In this document: piece by piece, positions 28,893 to 37,529 of the stretch | Numbering within the stretch: the stretch's first letter is position 1 | How the letters are laid out: each line of letters begins with the position of its first letter | Source of the DNA: Streptomyces sennicomposti | GTDB taxonomy: Bacteria; Actinomycetota; Actinomycetes; Streptomycetales; Streptomycetaceae | DNA: 50,282 nt | Assembly (NCBI RefSeq): GCF_019890635.1 | Contig: NZ_JAIOAB010000054.1 | Span: 1 to 50,282, forward strand | Direction: 5' to 3' | Notes under the pieces: model-generated | Seen by the model: only the letters and a program-made list of their open reading frames with translations | Told to the model about the DNA's origin: nothing | Databases searched by the model: none | Position numbers and translations under genes: made by a program

Positions 28893-30410
28893 ATGCGCTC
28901 CGCACCGCCTGAGGCCCGGCTCGCGCGCCGGACGGCGGTGCGGCCGCCGGTGTCCGCGTCCCGTTCCGCCGCGCCCTGGGCCGCCGTCGCCCTCCTCGCC
29001 GTCCTGCTGCTCCTGGTGATCGTGCGGCTGCCGTGGGCCGGCGACCTCGGCATGCACGCGGCCACTATCGAGCGGCTGCGCCACAGCCTCGTCCGGCCGC
29101 GCGACCCGCTCGTGGACGCCGACGCCCCGAGCCCGTACTACTCGCCGTGGATGCTGGTCCTCGGCTGCCTCGCCCGGGCGACCGGGCTGTCGGTCTTCGT
29201 GGTGCTGCGGCTCGCCGCCCTCGCCGGGCTGGTACTGCTGGCGACCGGCGTGCGCCGGTACGTGCGGACGCTGAGCACGCACCCGGCCGCGCCCGCTCTG
29301 GCCGTGCTGAGCCTGGTCCTGCTGTGGGGCACCGTCCTGATCAACTGGAGCGGCTTCCTCTCGCTGAACTCCCTCGCGCTGACGGTGTCGTACCCGAGCG
29401 TCGTCGCGCTCGGCCTCGCCTTCCACCACTGGGCCTGGCTCACCCGCTCCCTGCGCGCCCCGGCCGGCTGGGACGTGTGGCTCGGGCTCGGGGCGCTGTG
29501 GGCGGTGATCCTGCTGTGCCACCAGTTCACCGGCGTCGTCGCCACCCTCGGCGCGCTCGCCGCGGTGCTCGCCGCCCGGCCCCCGCGCGCGCAGTGGCCG
29601 CGCCTGGCCGCCTCGGCGGCCCTCGGACTGCTGGTGCTGTGGCTGTGGCCGTACTACGACTTCTTCGCGCTGTTCACCGCCGGCGGCGACCTGGAGGAGG
29701 TGCACCGCGCCCTCTACGACCACTTCCCCGGCCGGTACTGGCTGGTGCTGCTCGGGGTGGCCGCGCTGGCCGCGCGGTGGCGGCGCGACCGCCGGGACCC
29801 GCTCGTGCTCTTCTTCGCGCTCGGGGCGCTGGTGTGCGCGGCCGGGTTCGCCTGTGGGCACTACTCCTGGGGCCGGGCGCTGCCCGCCGCGCTGATCCCG
29901 GCGCAGCTGGCCGCCGCGCTCGCCGTCGTCCAGGGCGGCCCCCGCGCGGTGCGCCTGCGGTGGGCGTGGGCGCTGGCCGCGGCGCTGGCGGTGGGCGCGT
30001 GGACCCAGTCCGGGGTGCTCGGCTACGTCGTCGGCCGCGCCCGGCTGCCCGCCGTCCTCGCCGTGCACTACGTCCGGCCGTGGGCCGGCTACCACTGGAT
30101 CACCCCGTACGTGCGCTACGGCGACGTCGTGATGGCCCGCGACCTGCCCTCCCGGCTGATCCCGGCCTACGGCGCCTACACCGTCACCCCCGGCTACCCG
30201 GACCTCTTCCTGCCGGACGAGGACCGGCGCGAGCACGCCGCCCAGCGCTACTACCGCCCCGGCACGCCCCCCGGCGTGCGCCGGGACATCCTGCGCGCCT
30301 ACGCCGTCCGCTGGGTCCTCGACGACTCCACCCCGCACCCGGTCCCCGGCCTGCGCCCGGTCGCCCGCGACGCGGCCGGCGACGAGGTCCTGTACGCGGT
30401 GGCCCCCTGA
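28893..30410 (+). CDS. Polytopic membrane protein, glycosyltransferase-like
   Basis: About 505 residues with roughly ten transmembrane helices beginning at PWAAVALLAVLLLLVIV. The first loop, WAGDLGMHAATIERLRHSLVRPRDPLV, and the large C-terminal soluble part with YGAYTVTPGYPDLFLPDED resemble integral-membrane glycosyltransferases of the GT-C type (substrate loop containing acidic residues after helix 1), but I cannot name the family with certainty. The position next to a polysaccharide exporter and TagF-type genes supports a role in wall-polymer assembly. Start uncertain: ATG 28893 lacks an obvious ribosome binding site, and a GTG at 28806 in the same frame would add 29 residues of non-membrane sequence. 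Confidence 0.7.
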   Translation: MRSAPPEARLARRTAVRPPVSASRSAAPWAAVALLAVLLLLVIVRLPWAGDLGMHAATIERLRHSLVRPRDPLVDADAPSPYYSPWMLVLGCLARATGLSVFVVLRLAALAGLVLLATGVRRYVRTLSTHPAAPALAVLSLVLLWGTVLINWSGFLSLNSLALTVSYPSVVALGLAFHHWAWLTRSLRAPAGWDVWLGLGALWAVILLCHQFTGVVATLGALAAVLAARPPRAQWPRLAASAALGLLVLWLWPYYDFFALFTAGGDLEEVHRALYDHFPGRYWLVLLGVAALAARWRRDRRDPLVLFFALGALVCAAGFACGHYSWGRALPAALIPAQLAAALAVVQGGPRAVRLRWAWALAAALAVGAWTQSGVLGYVVGRARLPAVLAVHYVRPWAGYHWITPYVRYGDVVMARDLPSRLIPAYGAYTVTPGYPDLFLPDEDRREHAAQRYYRPGTPPGVRRDILRAYAVRWVLDDSTPHPVPGLRPVARDAAGDEVLYAVAP

Positions 30411-30431
30411 CGCCCGCGACGCCCCCTCGAA

Positions 30432-30470
30432 CGCCTGTGCCCGCCCGGACGGACCGGGCGGGCACAGGCG
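30432..30470. terminator. Bidirectional 17-bp hairpin between convergent genes
   Basis: Perfect 17-bp arms (30432–30448 and 30454–30470) with a five-base loop, in the 93-bp gap between the plus-strand membrane protein and the minus-strand ABC ATPase. No T run, but the extreme stability makes it a plausible two-way terminator. Confidence 0.8.
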
Positions 30471-30503
30471 GTTACGGGCTTCCGGCGGAACCGGATGGGG
30501 CCG

Positions 30504-31289
30504 TCAGGACTTGGTGAACTCCTCGTAGGCCTTCAGCACCTCTTCCGTGGGGCCGTCCATGCGGAGTTCGCCGCGCTCCAGCCACAGCACGCGCTCGCAG
30601 GTGTCGCGGATGGACTTGTTGTTGTGGCTGACCAGGAACACCGTGCCGGCCTGCTTGCGCAGCTCGCGGATGCGGGCCTCGGACCGGGTCTGGAACTTGC
30701 GGTCGCCGGTGGCCAGCGCCTCGTCGATCAGGAGGACGTCGTGGTCCTTGGCGGCGGCGATGGAGAACCGGAGCCGGGCCGCCATGCCGGAGGAGTACGT
30801 GCGCATCGGCAGGGTGATGAAGTCGCCCTTCTCGTTGATCCCCGAGAAGTCGACGATGTCCTGGTAGCGCTCCTTGATCTGCTCCCGGGACATGCCCATG
30901 GCCAGGCCGCCGAGGTAGACGTTGCGCTCGCCGGTCAGGTCGTTCATCAGCGCGGCGTTCACGCCGAGCAGCGAGGGCTGGCCGTCGGTGTAGATCTTGC
31001 CGCTCTCCACGGGCAGCAGCCCCGCCACCGCCTTGAGCAGCGTGGACTTGCCGGAGCCGTTGGTGCCGATCAGGCCGATGGCCTCGCCCTTGTAGGCGAC
31101 GAAGGACACCTTCTTCACCGCGTGCACGCGCCGCACGCCCGCCGCCTTCTCGGCCCGGCCCGGGCGCAGGATGCGGTTGAGCGCGGCCGTGGCGCTGCCC
31201 TTGCCGGCGCCGGTGCCGTGCACCCGGTAGACGATGTCCACCTGGTCGGCGATGACGGTGGGGACCTTCTCGGTGTTCCGCTCAGCCAC
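30504..31289 (-). CDS. Polysaccharide/teichoic acid export ABC ATPase (TagH/Wzt-like)
   Basis: A 261-residue ATPase of the O-antigen/teichoic-acid exporter class. Walker A is GTNGSGKST (75–83); the signature is YSSGM (165–169), the variant typical of polysaccharide exporters instead of LSGGQ; Walker B is VLLIDE (185–190), then ALATGD; the switch His222 is in FLVSHN. It energises export of an undecaprenyl-linked polymer with the neighbouring permease. GTG 31289 is chosen over an upstream GTG because AGGAGAGG lies seven bases before it; it overlaps the permease stop by eight bases. There is no carbohydrate-binding C-terminal extension of the Wzt type, so substrate recognition would not require a terminal cap. 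Confidence 0.92.
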   Translation of the reverse strand: MAERNTEKVPTVIADQVDIVYRVHGTGAGKGSATAALNRILRPGRAEKAAGVRRVHAVKKVSFVAYKGEAIGLIGTNGSGKSTLLKAVAGLLPVESGKIYTDGQPSLLGVNAALMNDLTGERNVYLGGLAMGMSREQIKERYQDIVDFSGINEKGDFITLPMRTYSSGMAARLRFSIAAAKDHDVLLIDEALATGDRKFQTRSEARIRELRKQAGTVFLVSHNNKSIRDTCERVLWLERGELRMDGPTEEVLKAYEEFTKS

Positions 31290-32196
31290 GTCCGTACCTC
31301 TCCTCGGCCTTCCAGAAGTAGACGAAGCCGCCGACACCGGCCAGCAGCGCCCAGCCCAGCGCGTACGCCCACACGTGGTGCGGGAGCTGATGGGCCTTGA
31401 AACTGTCGATCAGCGCGAAGCGCATCAGATCGATGTAGACGGCGGCCGGATTGGCCTCCAGCAGCGTCTTGACGAAGTTCGGCACGTCGCTGTGCTTGAG
31501 CGTGGCGTCGATGCTCCACATCACGCCGGAGACGTACATCCAGGTGCGCAGCAGGAACGGCATCAGCTGCGCGATGTCCGGGGTCTTCGCCCCCATCCGG
31601 GCCATGACCATCGAGACGCCCGCGTTGAACACGAACTGCAGCACCAGCGTCGGGACGGCCAGCAGCCACGCCACGCCCGGCGTCACGCCGAAGCAGAGCA
31701 GGATGATCACCAGCGCGGCCATCGAGAACAGCAACTGCTGGAGCTGCTGGAGCGCGAAGGAGATCGGCAGCGCGGCCCGCGGGAAGTGCAGGGCGCGCAC
31801 CAGGCCGAGGTTGCCGGAGATGGCGCGGGTGCCCGCCATGATCGAGTTCTGCGTGAACGTCCAGATGAACACGCCCGTCACCAGGAACGGGATGTAGTCC
31901 GCCACACCGCGGCTGGTCCCCAGCAGGACGCCGAAGATGAAGTAGTACACCGCCGCGTTCAGCAGCGGGGTGGCCACCTGCCAGACCTGCCCGAGCTTCG
32001 CCTGGCTGTACTGGGCGGTGAGCTTGGCGGTGGCGAACGCGGTGATGAAGTGCCGCCGTGCCCACAGGTCGCGCACGTACTGCGGCAGGGACGGGCGGGC
32101 GCCGCTGACGGACAGGCCGTGCCGGGCGGCGAGCGCCGCGAGGGGTTCCTCGGCCGGAGCCGGGGTCGGAGGCGGTGGGTGGAGGACCTGACTCAC
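31282..32196 (-). CDS. Polysaccharide/teichoic acid export ABC permease (TagG/Wzm-like)
   Basis: A 304-residue ABC-2 type permease. After a Pro-rich cytoplasmic N-tail come the amphipathic RDLWARRHFITAFATAKL segment and six transmembrane helices. QYSQAKLGQVWQVATPLLNAAVYYFIFG and LRTWMYVSGVMWSID are typical TagG/Wzm landmarks. It forms the membrane channel for the ATPase encoded just downstream (eight-base overlap). GTG 32196 is used; the ATG two bases upstream leads straight into a stop, and farther in-frame starts would run into the promoter region. Divergent from a TetR gene with a shared 182-bp control region. Confidence 0.9.
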   Translation of the reverse strand: MSQVLHPPPPTPAPAEEPLAALAARHGLSVSGARPSLPQYVRDLWARRHFITAFATAKLTAQYSQAKLGQVWQVATPLLNAAVYYFIFGVLLGTSRGVADYIPFLVTGVFIWTFTQNSIMAGTRAISGNLGLVRALHFPRAALPISFALQQLQQLLFSMAALVIILLCFGVTPGVAWLLAVPTLVLQFVFNAGVSMVMARMGAKTPDIAQLMPFLLRTWMYVSGVMWSIDATLKHSDVPNFVKTLLEANPAAVYIDLMRFALIDSFKAHQLPHHVWAYALGWALLAGVGGFVYFWKAEERYGRG

Positions 32197-32378
32197 ATCC
32201 GCTGCTTTCGCTCGGGGGAGGGGTGGGGGTGTGCGGCTCCCGGTCCGCCGTCCGTCTTCTTCACGGTTCTCTTTACGTTCTCTTACGTCGGTACGGAGCC
32301 GTATCGTCGCACTGCGAGAGTAGGGCCAACCGGCGTCGGAACGCAACCGTATCGTCGTCACGCCCTATGCTGGTCGGC
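32197..32378. promoter_or_regulatory. Divergent control region of the exporter and TetR genes
   Basis: Between the exporter permease (minus) and the TetR gene (plus). It contains the palindrome TACGG-AG-CCGTA (32292–32303) and a direct repeat of CCGTATCGTCG at 32299–32309 and 32347–32357. TATGCT at 32366–32371 lies seven bases before the TetR ATG and so looks like a -10 box for a leaderless transcript. Candidate operators for the TetR protein. Confidence 0.5.
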
Positions 32379-33002
32379 ATGACGACGAACGGGGAACCCG
32401 AGACACGTTCACGCCGCCGTGCCCCCGCCGGTGCGGCCGTGCTGCGCGAGGACGTGACCGAGGCGATCCGGGCCGCCGTCTTCACGGAGCTGGCGGAGGT
32501 CGGCTACGCGCGCACGTCCATCGAGGGGATCGCGCGCCGCGCCGGGGTCGGCAAGACGGCCGTCTACCGCCGCTGGCGCTCCAAGCTGCACCTCGTGCTC
32601 GACGTCGTCTCCGCGCTGGCCGTCCAGGGCCTGCCCGCGCCCGACACCGGCGCCCTGGAGAGCGACCTCAGGCTGCTGTACGAGGTCACCTCCCGGGCCC
32701 TGCGCCACCCTGTGGCCTCGCAGATCCTGCCCGACCTCCAGGCCGAGGCGGCCCGCAACCCGGACCTCGCCGACGCCGTGCAGAAGGCCGTGCGCCACGG
32801 CCAGGAGAGCGTCGCCAGCAGCATCCTCGCGGCGGCCGAGGAGCGCGGCGAGATCCGGCGCGGCCTCGACCGCGACCTGGCGCTGGACCTGATCTCCGGC
32901 CCCCTGTACTGGCGCTCGGTCGTCATCCGCGCCCCGAAGCTCCCCAAGGGCTACCTGCCCGCCCTCGCCCGCGGCACGGCGGAAGCGATCAAGGCGCTGT
33001 AG
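32379..33002 (+). CDS. TetR/AcrR-family transcriptional regulator
   Basis: A 207-residue regulator. The N-terminal helix-turn-helix (about residues 30–72) has VGYARTSIEGIARRAGVGKTAVYRRWRSK, a textbook TetR sequence, and the C-terminal ligand domain is of the TetR_C type (LALDLISGPLYWRSVV). Divergent orientation suggests that it represses the wall-polymer exporter and itself; the ligand is unknown. ATG 32379 is preferred to ATG 32367 because TATGCT (overlapping the earlier ATG) sits at the distance expected of a -10 box for a leaderless mRNA. The 272 bases downstream (33003–33274) are very GC-rich and hold nothing I can support. Confidence 0.9.
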   Translation: MTTNGEPETRSRRRAPAGAAVLREDVTEAIRAAVFTELAEVGYARTSIEGIARRAGVGKTAVYRRWRSKLHLVLDVVSALAVQGLPAPDTGALESDLRLLYEVTSRALRHPVASQILPDLQAEAARNPDLADAVQKAVRHGQESVASSILAAAEERGEIRRGLDRDLALDLISGPLYWRSVVIRAPKLPKGYLPALARGTAEAIKAL

Positions 33003-33274
33003 CGCGCGAACCGACGGCGGCCGGCCCCGTCGGTCCTGGGCGGGGCGCCGGGACGGCGGCGGGGCGGCATGGGCGGCCGGGCGGTTGCGCGCCGGGGCGG
33101 TTGCACGGCGGGCGCCCGGTCCGCCGTGAGCCGTACGGCCCGGAGGCCGCCGGCCGTACGTTCCGGCGACGCGGTCGGCGGCGGGTGTGCCGGGGAGGCG
33201 GCCCGGTCGGCGGGAGCGGCCCCCGGACGACGGGCGCGGGCGGGCGGTGGGCCGGTGCCCGGGAGCGGGCTCGG

Positions 33275-34885
33275 TCAGTGCAGCAGACGGTGGAGGCGGC
33301 CGCGCAGGACCGAGGCCACTCCGCTCAGGCCGGTGGCGACGCGTACCGCGAGCGCGCCGGAGTGCGTGGCGTAGGGCTGGGCCAGCAGCACGCCGAACCG
33401 GAGGCTCGGCACGACGCTGCGGCGCAGCAGCCCGGCGCCCGCGCGGGCGTGCGCCGTCACGTCCGCGCCGCTGCCGTCGGCGAAGGTCACGCGCAGCCGC
33501 AGGTCCCAGGTGCCCGCGCCCAGCGCCGCCAGGTCCACGGCGGCCCGCGCCGACCAGGTGCCGTCGGCGGCCCGTACCAGCGGGACGGTGGCGCGCCCGG
33601 CCGTGTGCCCGCTCTCCCGGTGCCGCCACTCCACCTTCAGCGTCCGCGGGCCGGCCGCCGCCACCTGGCCGTACATCTCGTGCAGGCGCAGCCACAGCAG
33701 GGTGACCCCGGGGCGGGGGCGCAGCGCCGCGTCCACCGCCAGCGGCAGCCGGTGCGCCGGCCGGGCCGGGTACGGCTCCAGGGTGACCTGGGGCAGGTCG
33801 TCCGACCAGACCGGCGTGCCGTCCGCGGCGCGCGCGTAGGGCGGGCACAGCCGGGCCGGGCGGGCCGCCAGCTCCCTGAGGCGGGGCAGATCGCGCGGCT
33901 CGGGCGAGGCCGCGATCACCCGGGCGAGCAGCCGGCCGGGGGCGACCGGGTCGGCGGACCAGTCGGCCGCGTCGTACTCGGCGAGGTGGCTGCGGGTGTG
34001 CGACCACCAGGCGCGCCGGTACTGCGCGTCGCGCAGGGCCAGCTCGCGGACGTACATGCGCAGCTCGTGGTCGAGGAACTTGGCGCGGACCGCCCGTGCG
34101 AGCTTCTTCTGCCCGGCGCCCAGCAGGATCTCGTACGCCTGCCGGTTCGCCTCGGTGCGCGCCCGCCAGTTCGCCACGTCCGCGCGGTCCAGCGAGATCG
34201 ACAGCCGCTCGGCGGACCGGCGCACGTGCCACTGGTACACGCGGTCCGGGATCAGCGCCATGCGGGGAGCGGCGGCCAGCACGCGGGCGGTGAACACGAT
34301 GTCTTCGTAGGGGATGCGCCCCTCGGGGAAGCGGATGTCGTGCTCGCGCAGGAAGTCGGTGCGGTACAGCTTGTTGACGCACAGCGTGTCGTACACCAGG
34401 CGCGGCTGCTGCTCGGGGCGGTCCAGGACGGCGCCGGCCGAGTACAGCGCCTCCTGCCAGCGCACCTCCCGCCCGGAGGGCAGCTCACGGCGCACGCACA
34501 GGCCGCTCACCACCTCCGCGCGCTCCTCGCGCGCGGCGGCGAGCAGCGCGTCCACCGCGCCGGGCGGCAGCACGTCGTCGCTGTCGAGGAACATCACGTA
34601 CGGGCAGGTGGCCGCGTCGATGCCGTCGTTGCGGGGACTGCCGCAGCCGCCGCTGTTTCTCTCGCGCCGGATCACCCGCAGTCTCGGCTCGTCCGCGGCG
34701 AGCCGGGCGAGCACCTCGTGGCTGCCGTCCGTCGAGCAGTCGTCGACGGCGACGACCTCGCGGACGGCCGCACCCTGCGCGAGCGCGGAGCGCACCGCGT
34801 GGGCGACATGGGCGGCGTCGTTGTATCCGATGACGACGACGCTGACGTGAGGGGGCTGGGGGGTGTGCGGGTGCATGGAGTCCAC
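33275..34885 (-). CDS. Family 2 glycosyltransferase
   Basis: A 536-residue GT2 enzyme. The GT-A nucleotide-binding region begins VSVVVIGYNDAAHV; the acidic motif VDDCSTDGS is near 48–55 and the metal-binding DxD is DSDD at 101–104. The ED(I/V) catalytic-base motif is likely PYEDIVF. The C-terminal 200 residues contain a beta-rich region of unknown role (WDLRLRVTFADGSGADV). It probably adds sugars to a wall polymer on the cytoplasmic side. It begins with GTG 34885; an ATG three codons later is an alternative, and neither has a strong ribosome binding site. It lies 36 bp after the GT87-type gene in the same direction, likely one operon. Confidence 0.87.
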   Translation of the reverse strand: MDSMHPHTPQPPHVSVVVIGYNDAAHVAHAVRSALAQGAAVREVVAVDDCSTDGSHEVLARLAADEPRLRVIRRERNSGGCGSPRNDGIDAATCPYVMFLDSDDVLPPGAVDALLAAAREERAEVVSGLCVRRELPSGREVRWQEALYSAGAVLDRPEQQPRLVYDTLCVNKLYRTDFLREHDIRFPEGRIPYEDIVFTARVLAAAPRMALIPDRVYQWHVRRSAERLSISLDRADVANWRARTEANRQAYEILLGAGQKKLARAVRAKFLDHELRMYVRELALRDAQYRRAWWSHTRSHLAEYDAADWSADPVAPGRLLARVIAASPEPRDLPRLRELAARPARLCPPYARAADGTPVWSDDLPQVTLEPYPARPAHRLPLAVDAALRPRPGVTLLWLRLHEMYGQVAAAGPRTLKVEWRHRESGHTAGRATVPLVRAADGTWSARAAVDLAALGAGTWDLRLRVTFADGSGADVTAHARAGAGLLRRSVVPSLRFGVLLAQPYATHSGALAVRVATGLSGVASVLRGRLHRLLH

Positions 34886-34921
34886 AGGCCTGAATCGTAG
34901 GCGGGTCGGTGTATTTCCCGT

Positions 34922-36235
34922 TCAAGAGGGACTCAGGGTCCCGTTTCGAAGACGGTAAGCGTCCGGTGCGGGTTGACTGGGCGATGCCGGTGACCGCGTG
35001 GCACGCCACAGTCGGGCGAACGAGAGTACCGCGGCAGTGCCCAGCAGGCCGTTTCGTACGAACATCACCACACAACCCGTCCATGTGCACGATGCCACGA
35101 GGTGGTAGAGCGTGGGATACGCCACGACGCTGACCACGGCGGCCGCCGCGATCAGCACGGCCACGGGGCGCTGCGTGGTCTGCCGTGAGGTGAGGCACAC
35201 CGCGGCAAGTCCCAGCAGCCAGATCAGGTACTGCGGGCTGATCACCCGGCTGGTGACGGTGAACAGCAGCACGGCGCTGAGCGCGGCGTCGTACGGCGTC
35301 GCCGGCGTCCACCGGCGGGCCCGCACCCGCCACAGCACCAGCAGCGCGAACGCCGCCGCCGACAGGACGAGTGAGAGATGTGCCACGGTGGCCACGTGCG
35401 GGCCGGTGAACTCCAGCGAGCCGTACTGGTAGCGCACCGTGCCCGGCCAGCCCGCGTGGGTGGCGAAGGACAGCGCGGTGCCGCCGAACGACTCGATCTG
35501 CACGCCCCGCCCGCCCTGCTGGCGCACGAACGCCAGCGGATTGCGGAACGCCGCCGCCAGCGCCAGCCCGGCCACGGCGGCCGCGGCCGCCGCCCACGTC
35601 CACGCCGAGCGCGTCGTACGGCCCCGCGGCGCGCCCAGCAGCACCAGGGCCGGCCACACCTTCACCAGCGCGCCCAGCGCGGCGAGGGCGCCGCCGGCGC
35701 GCGGGGAGCGGCGCAGCGCCAGCAGGGACAGCACGGCGAAGGCGGTGGCCTGGACGTCGTAGCGGGCCAGCGGGACGTGCAGCAGCAGCGGCAGGCCGAG
35801 CGTCCAGTAGGCCGCGCCGTGCAGACTGCGGCCGGGCCGGGAGCCCGCGCGGGCCAGGGTGAGCGCGATCAGCGCGTCGACGGCGAGGGTGAGCGCCACG
35901 AAGCCCTGGAAATACGTCAGGCCCGGCAGCAGCGCGGGCGACAGCAGGACCGGGCCGGCGCCCGGCGGGTACTGCCAGAGGGTGTCGTGGGCGGGGAAGG
36001 CGCCGTGCGCCAGGGTCGTGTACCAGTGGTGGTACAGCTTCCACACCTCGCGGGCCACCGCGCCGCGGCCCAGCAGGGGGTGGGTGTTGTGGGCGAGGAG
36101 CCACAGCATCAGGGCGCGGGTGAGGAGCCAGGCCGCCGCCAGGGGGAGGAGGGTCCCTGTGGTGGTGCGGGGGTGGGCGCGGGTGCGGGGGGACTGCATG
36201 ACCCTGAGTACGTGGAAGGCACGGAAGGCGCTCAT
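34922..36235 (-). CDS. GT87-like integral membrane glycosyltransferase
   Basis: A 437-residue protein with about ten transmembrane helices. The first periplasmic loop contains EVWKLYHHWYTTLAHGAFPAHDTLWQYPPGAGPVLL, the typical GT87/DUF2029 pattern with acidic residue and YPPG motif. The later motifs LVKVWPALVLLGAPRGR and SPQYLIWLL also fit. Such enzymes use polyprenyl-phosphate-mannose (or another lipid-linked sugar) to glycosylate extracytoplasmic polymers. The start is uncertain among GTG 36238, ATG 36235 and ATG 36199; 36235 is used. Upstream of it is a repeat-rich gap before ohrR. Probably co-transcribed with the downstream GT2 gene. Confidence 0.82.
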   Translation of the reverse strand: MSAFRAFHVLRVMQSPRTRAHPRTTTGTLLPLAAAWLLTRALMLWLLAHNTHPLLGRGAVAREVWKLYHHWYTTLAHGAFPAHDTLWQYPPGAGPVLLSPALLPGLTYFQGFVALTLAVDALIALTLARAGSRPGRSLHGAAYWTLGLPLLLHVPLARYDVQATAFAVLSLLALRRSPRAGGALAALGALVKVWPALVLLGAPRGRTTRSAWTWAAAAAAVAGLALAAAFRNPLAFVRQQGGRGVQIESFGGTALSFATHAGWPGTVRYQYGSLEFTGPHVATVAHLSLVLSAAAFALLVLWRVRARRWTPATPYDAALSAVLLFTVTSRVISPQYLIWLLGLAAVCLTSRQTTQRPVAVLIAAAAVVSVVAYPTLYHLVASCTWTGCVVMFVRNGLLGTAAVLSFARLWRATRSPASPSQPAPDAYRLRNGTLSPS

Positions 36236-36272
36236 CACGGCGGATCGTAGACCTGGGGCGGGGTGGGGGCGT

Positions 36273-36407
36273 GTCGGCTGCGCCGACCTTCTTCGAGAGT
36301 TGGCCGGATGGCCGAACTGTGGTCATCTTCGGGGCGGTGGGAGTGCCCCTGGGGTGGGTCGCCCCCGCCGCCCCTTCCCGTCCCGAACCTGGGGGCTTTG
36401 CCCCCAG
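36273..36407. repeat. Hairpin repeats between the GT87 gene and ohrR
   Basis: The 228-bp gap contains GTCGGC-TGC-GCCGAC (36273–36287) and CTGGGGGC-TTT-GCCCCCAG (36389–36407). The latter belongs to a palindromic element (CCTGGGGGC…GCCCCCAGACCCC) that I know as widely dispersed in Streptomyces intergenic regions. It may act as a terminator for ohrR. Confidence 0.6.
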
Positions 36408-36463
36408 ACCCCCTTGGGTTCGTTGTTCGGTGCGGGTTCGTGGGGCTGGGCGAGCCCATTCGG

Positions 36464-36958
36464 TCAGTCGCAGGCCGGCGTGGTTTCCAGGGCCGCCTTG
36501 TCCAATGCCGTCGTCAGGCGGTTGAGGGTGGTGCGCAGGGCGGCGATCTCTTCCAGGGTGAAGCCGGTGGCCGCCATGATGCGGCGCGGGACCTGGAGCG
36601 CGCGTGCGCGCAGGGCCGTGCCCTCGTCGGTGAGACGGACCTCGACCGAGCGTTCGTCGTGCGCGCTGCGCTCCCGGTGCACCAGGCCCGCCGCCTCCAG
36701 CCGCTTCAGCAGCGGCGACAGCGTGCCCGAGTCGAGGCGCAGGCGTGCGCCGAGGCGCTTGACGGGCTGCTCGCCGTGCTCCCACAGCACCAGCATCACC
36801 AGGTACTGCGGATAGGTCAGCCCCAGTTCCTTGAGGAGCACCCGGTAGACGCCGTTGAAGGCGCGCGAGGCGGCGTGCAGCGAGAAGCAGACCTGGCCGT
36901 CCAGCCGCAGCCAGTCCTCCTCGTCCGGCGCTGCGGCCGGGGGTACCTCGGTAGTCAT
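36464..36958 (-). CDS. ohrR: Organic hydroperoxide sensor-repressor OhrR (MarR family)
   Basis: A 164-residue MarR-type repressor. Cys24 in QVCFSLHAASRAF is the expected reactive, peroxide-sensing cysteine of OhrR; GLTYPQYLVMLVLWEH and the winged helix with RLRLDSGTLSPLLKRLEAAGLV are family landmarks. It would bind the divergent region shared with ohr and release on oxidation by organic hydroperoxides. The ATG at 36958 is the only sensible start. It is located inside a wall-polymer region with no functional link visible. Confidence 0.94.
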   Translation of the reverse strand: MTTEVPPAAAPDEEDWLRLDGQVCFSLHAASRAFNGVYRVLLKELGLTYPQYLVMLVLWEHGEQPVKRLGARLRLDSGTLSPLLKRLEAAGLVHRERSAHDERSVEVRLTDEGTALRARALQVPRRIMAATGFTLEEIAALRTTLNRLTTALDKAALETTPACD

Positions 36959-36983
36959 GCCCCCAGGGTAGCGCCGGACATGA

Positions 36984-37006
36984 TTCAGTTGTGCGCAATT
37001 GAATTG
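36984..37006. promoter_or_regulatory. Putative OhrR operator
   Basis: In the 136-bp divergent gap, TTCAGTTG-TGCG-CAATTGAA (36984–37003) is an inverted repeat with 8-bp arms and one mismatch. An overlapping CAATT-G-AATTG palindrome runs to 37006. This is AT-rich against a GC-rich background and matches the expected kind and position of OhrR sites. Confidence 0.75.
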
Positions 37007-37094
37007 TGTGGTTGAGTTTTAGGCGTCCGGGGGCGTGGCCGCCGGGCCCGACGCCCACCGGCGTATCACCGATGTACCGAGAGGGATGGTCTCC

Positions 37095-37508
<414 letters not shown>

Positions 37509-37529
37509 TCCCGGGCGCCCGGCGGCGCC

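Noticed and set aside
28709..28912. 67-codon ORF upstream of the membrane protein gene
   Set aside because: Composition typical of random GC-rich frames, overlaps the neighbouring start and has no ribosome binding site or family features.
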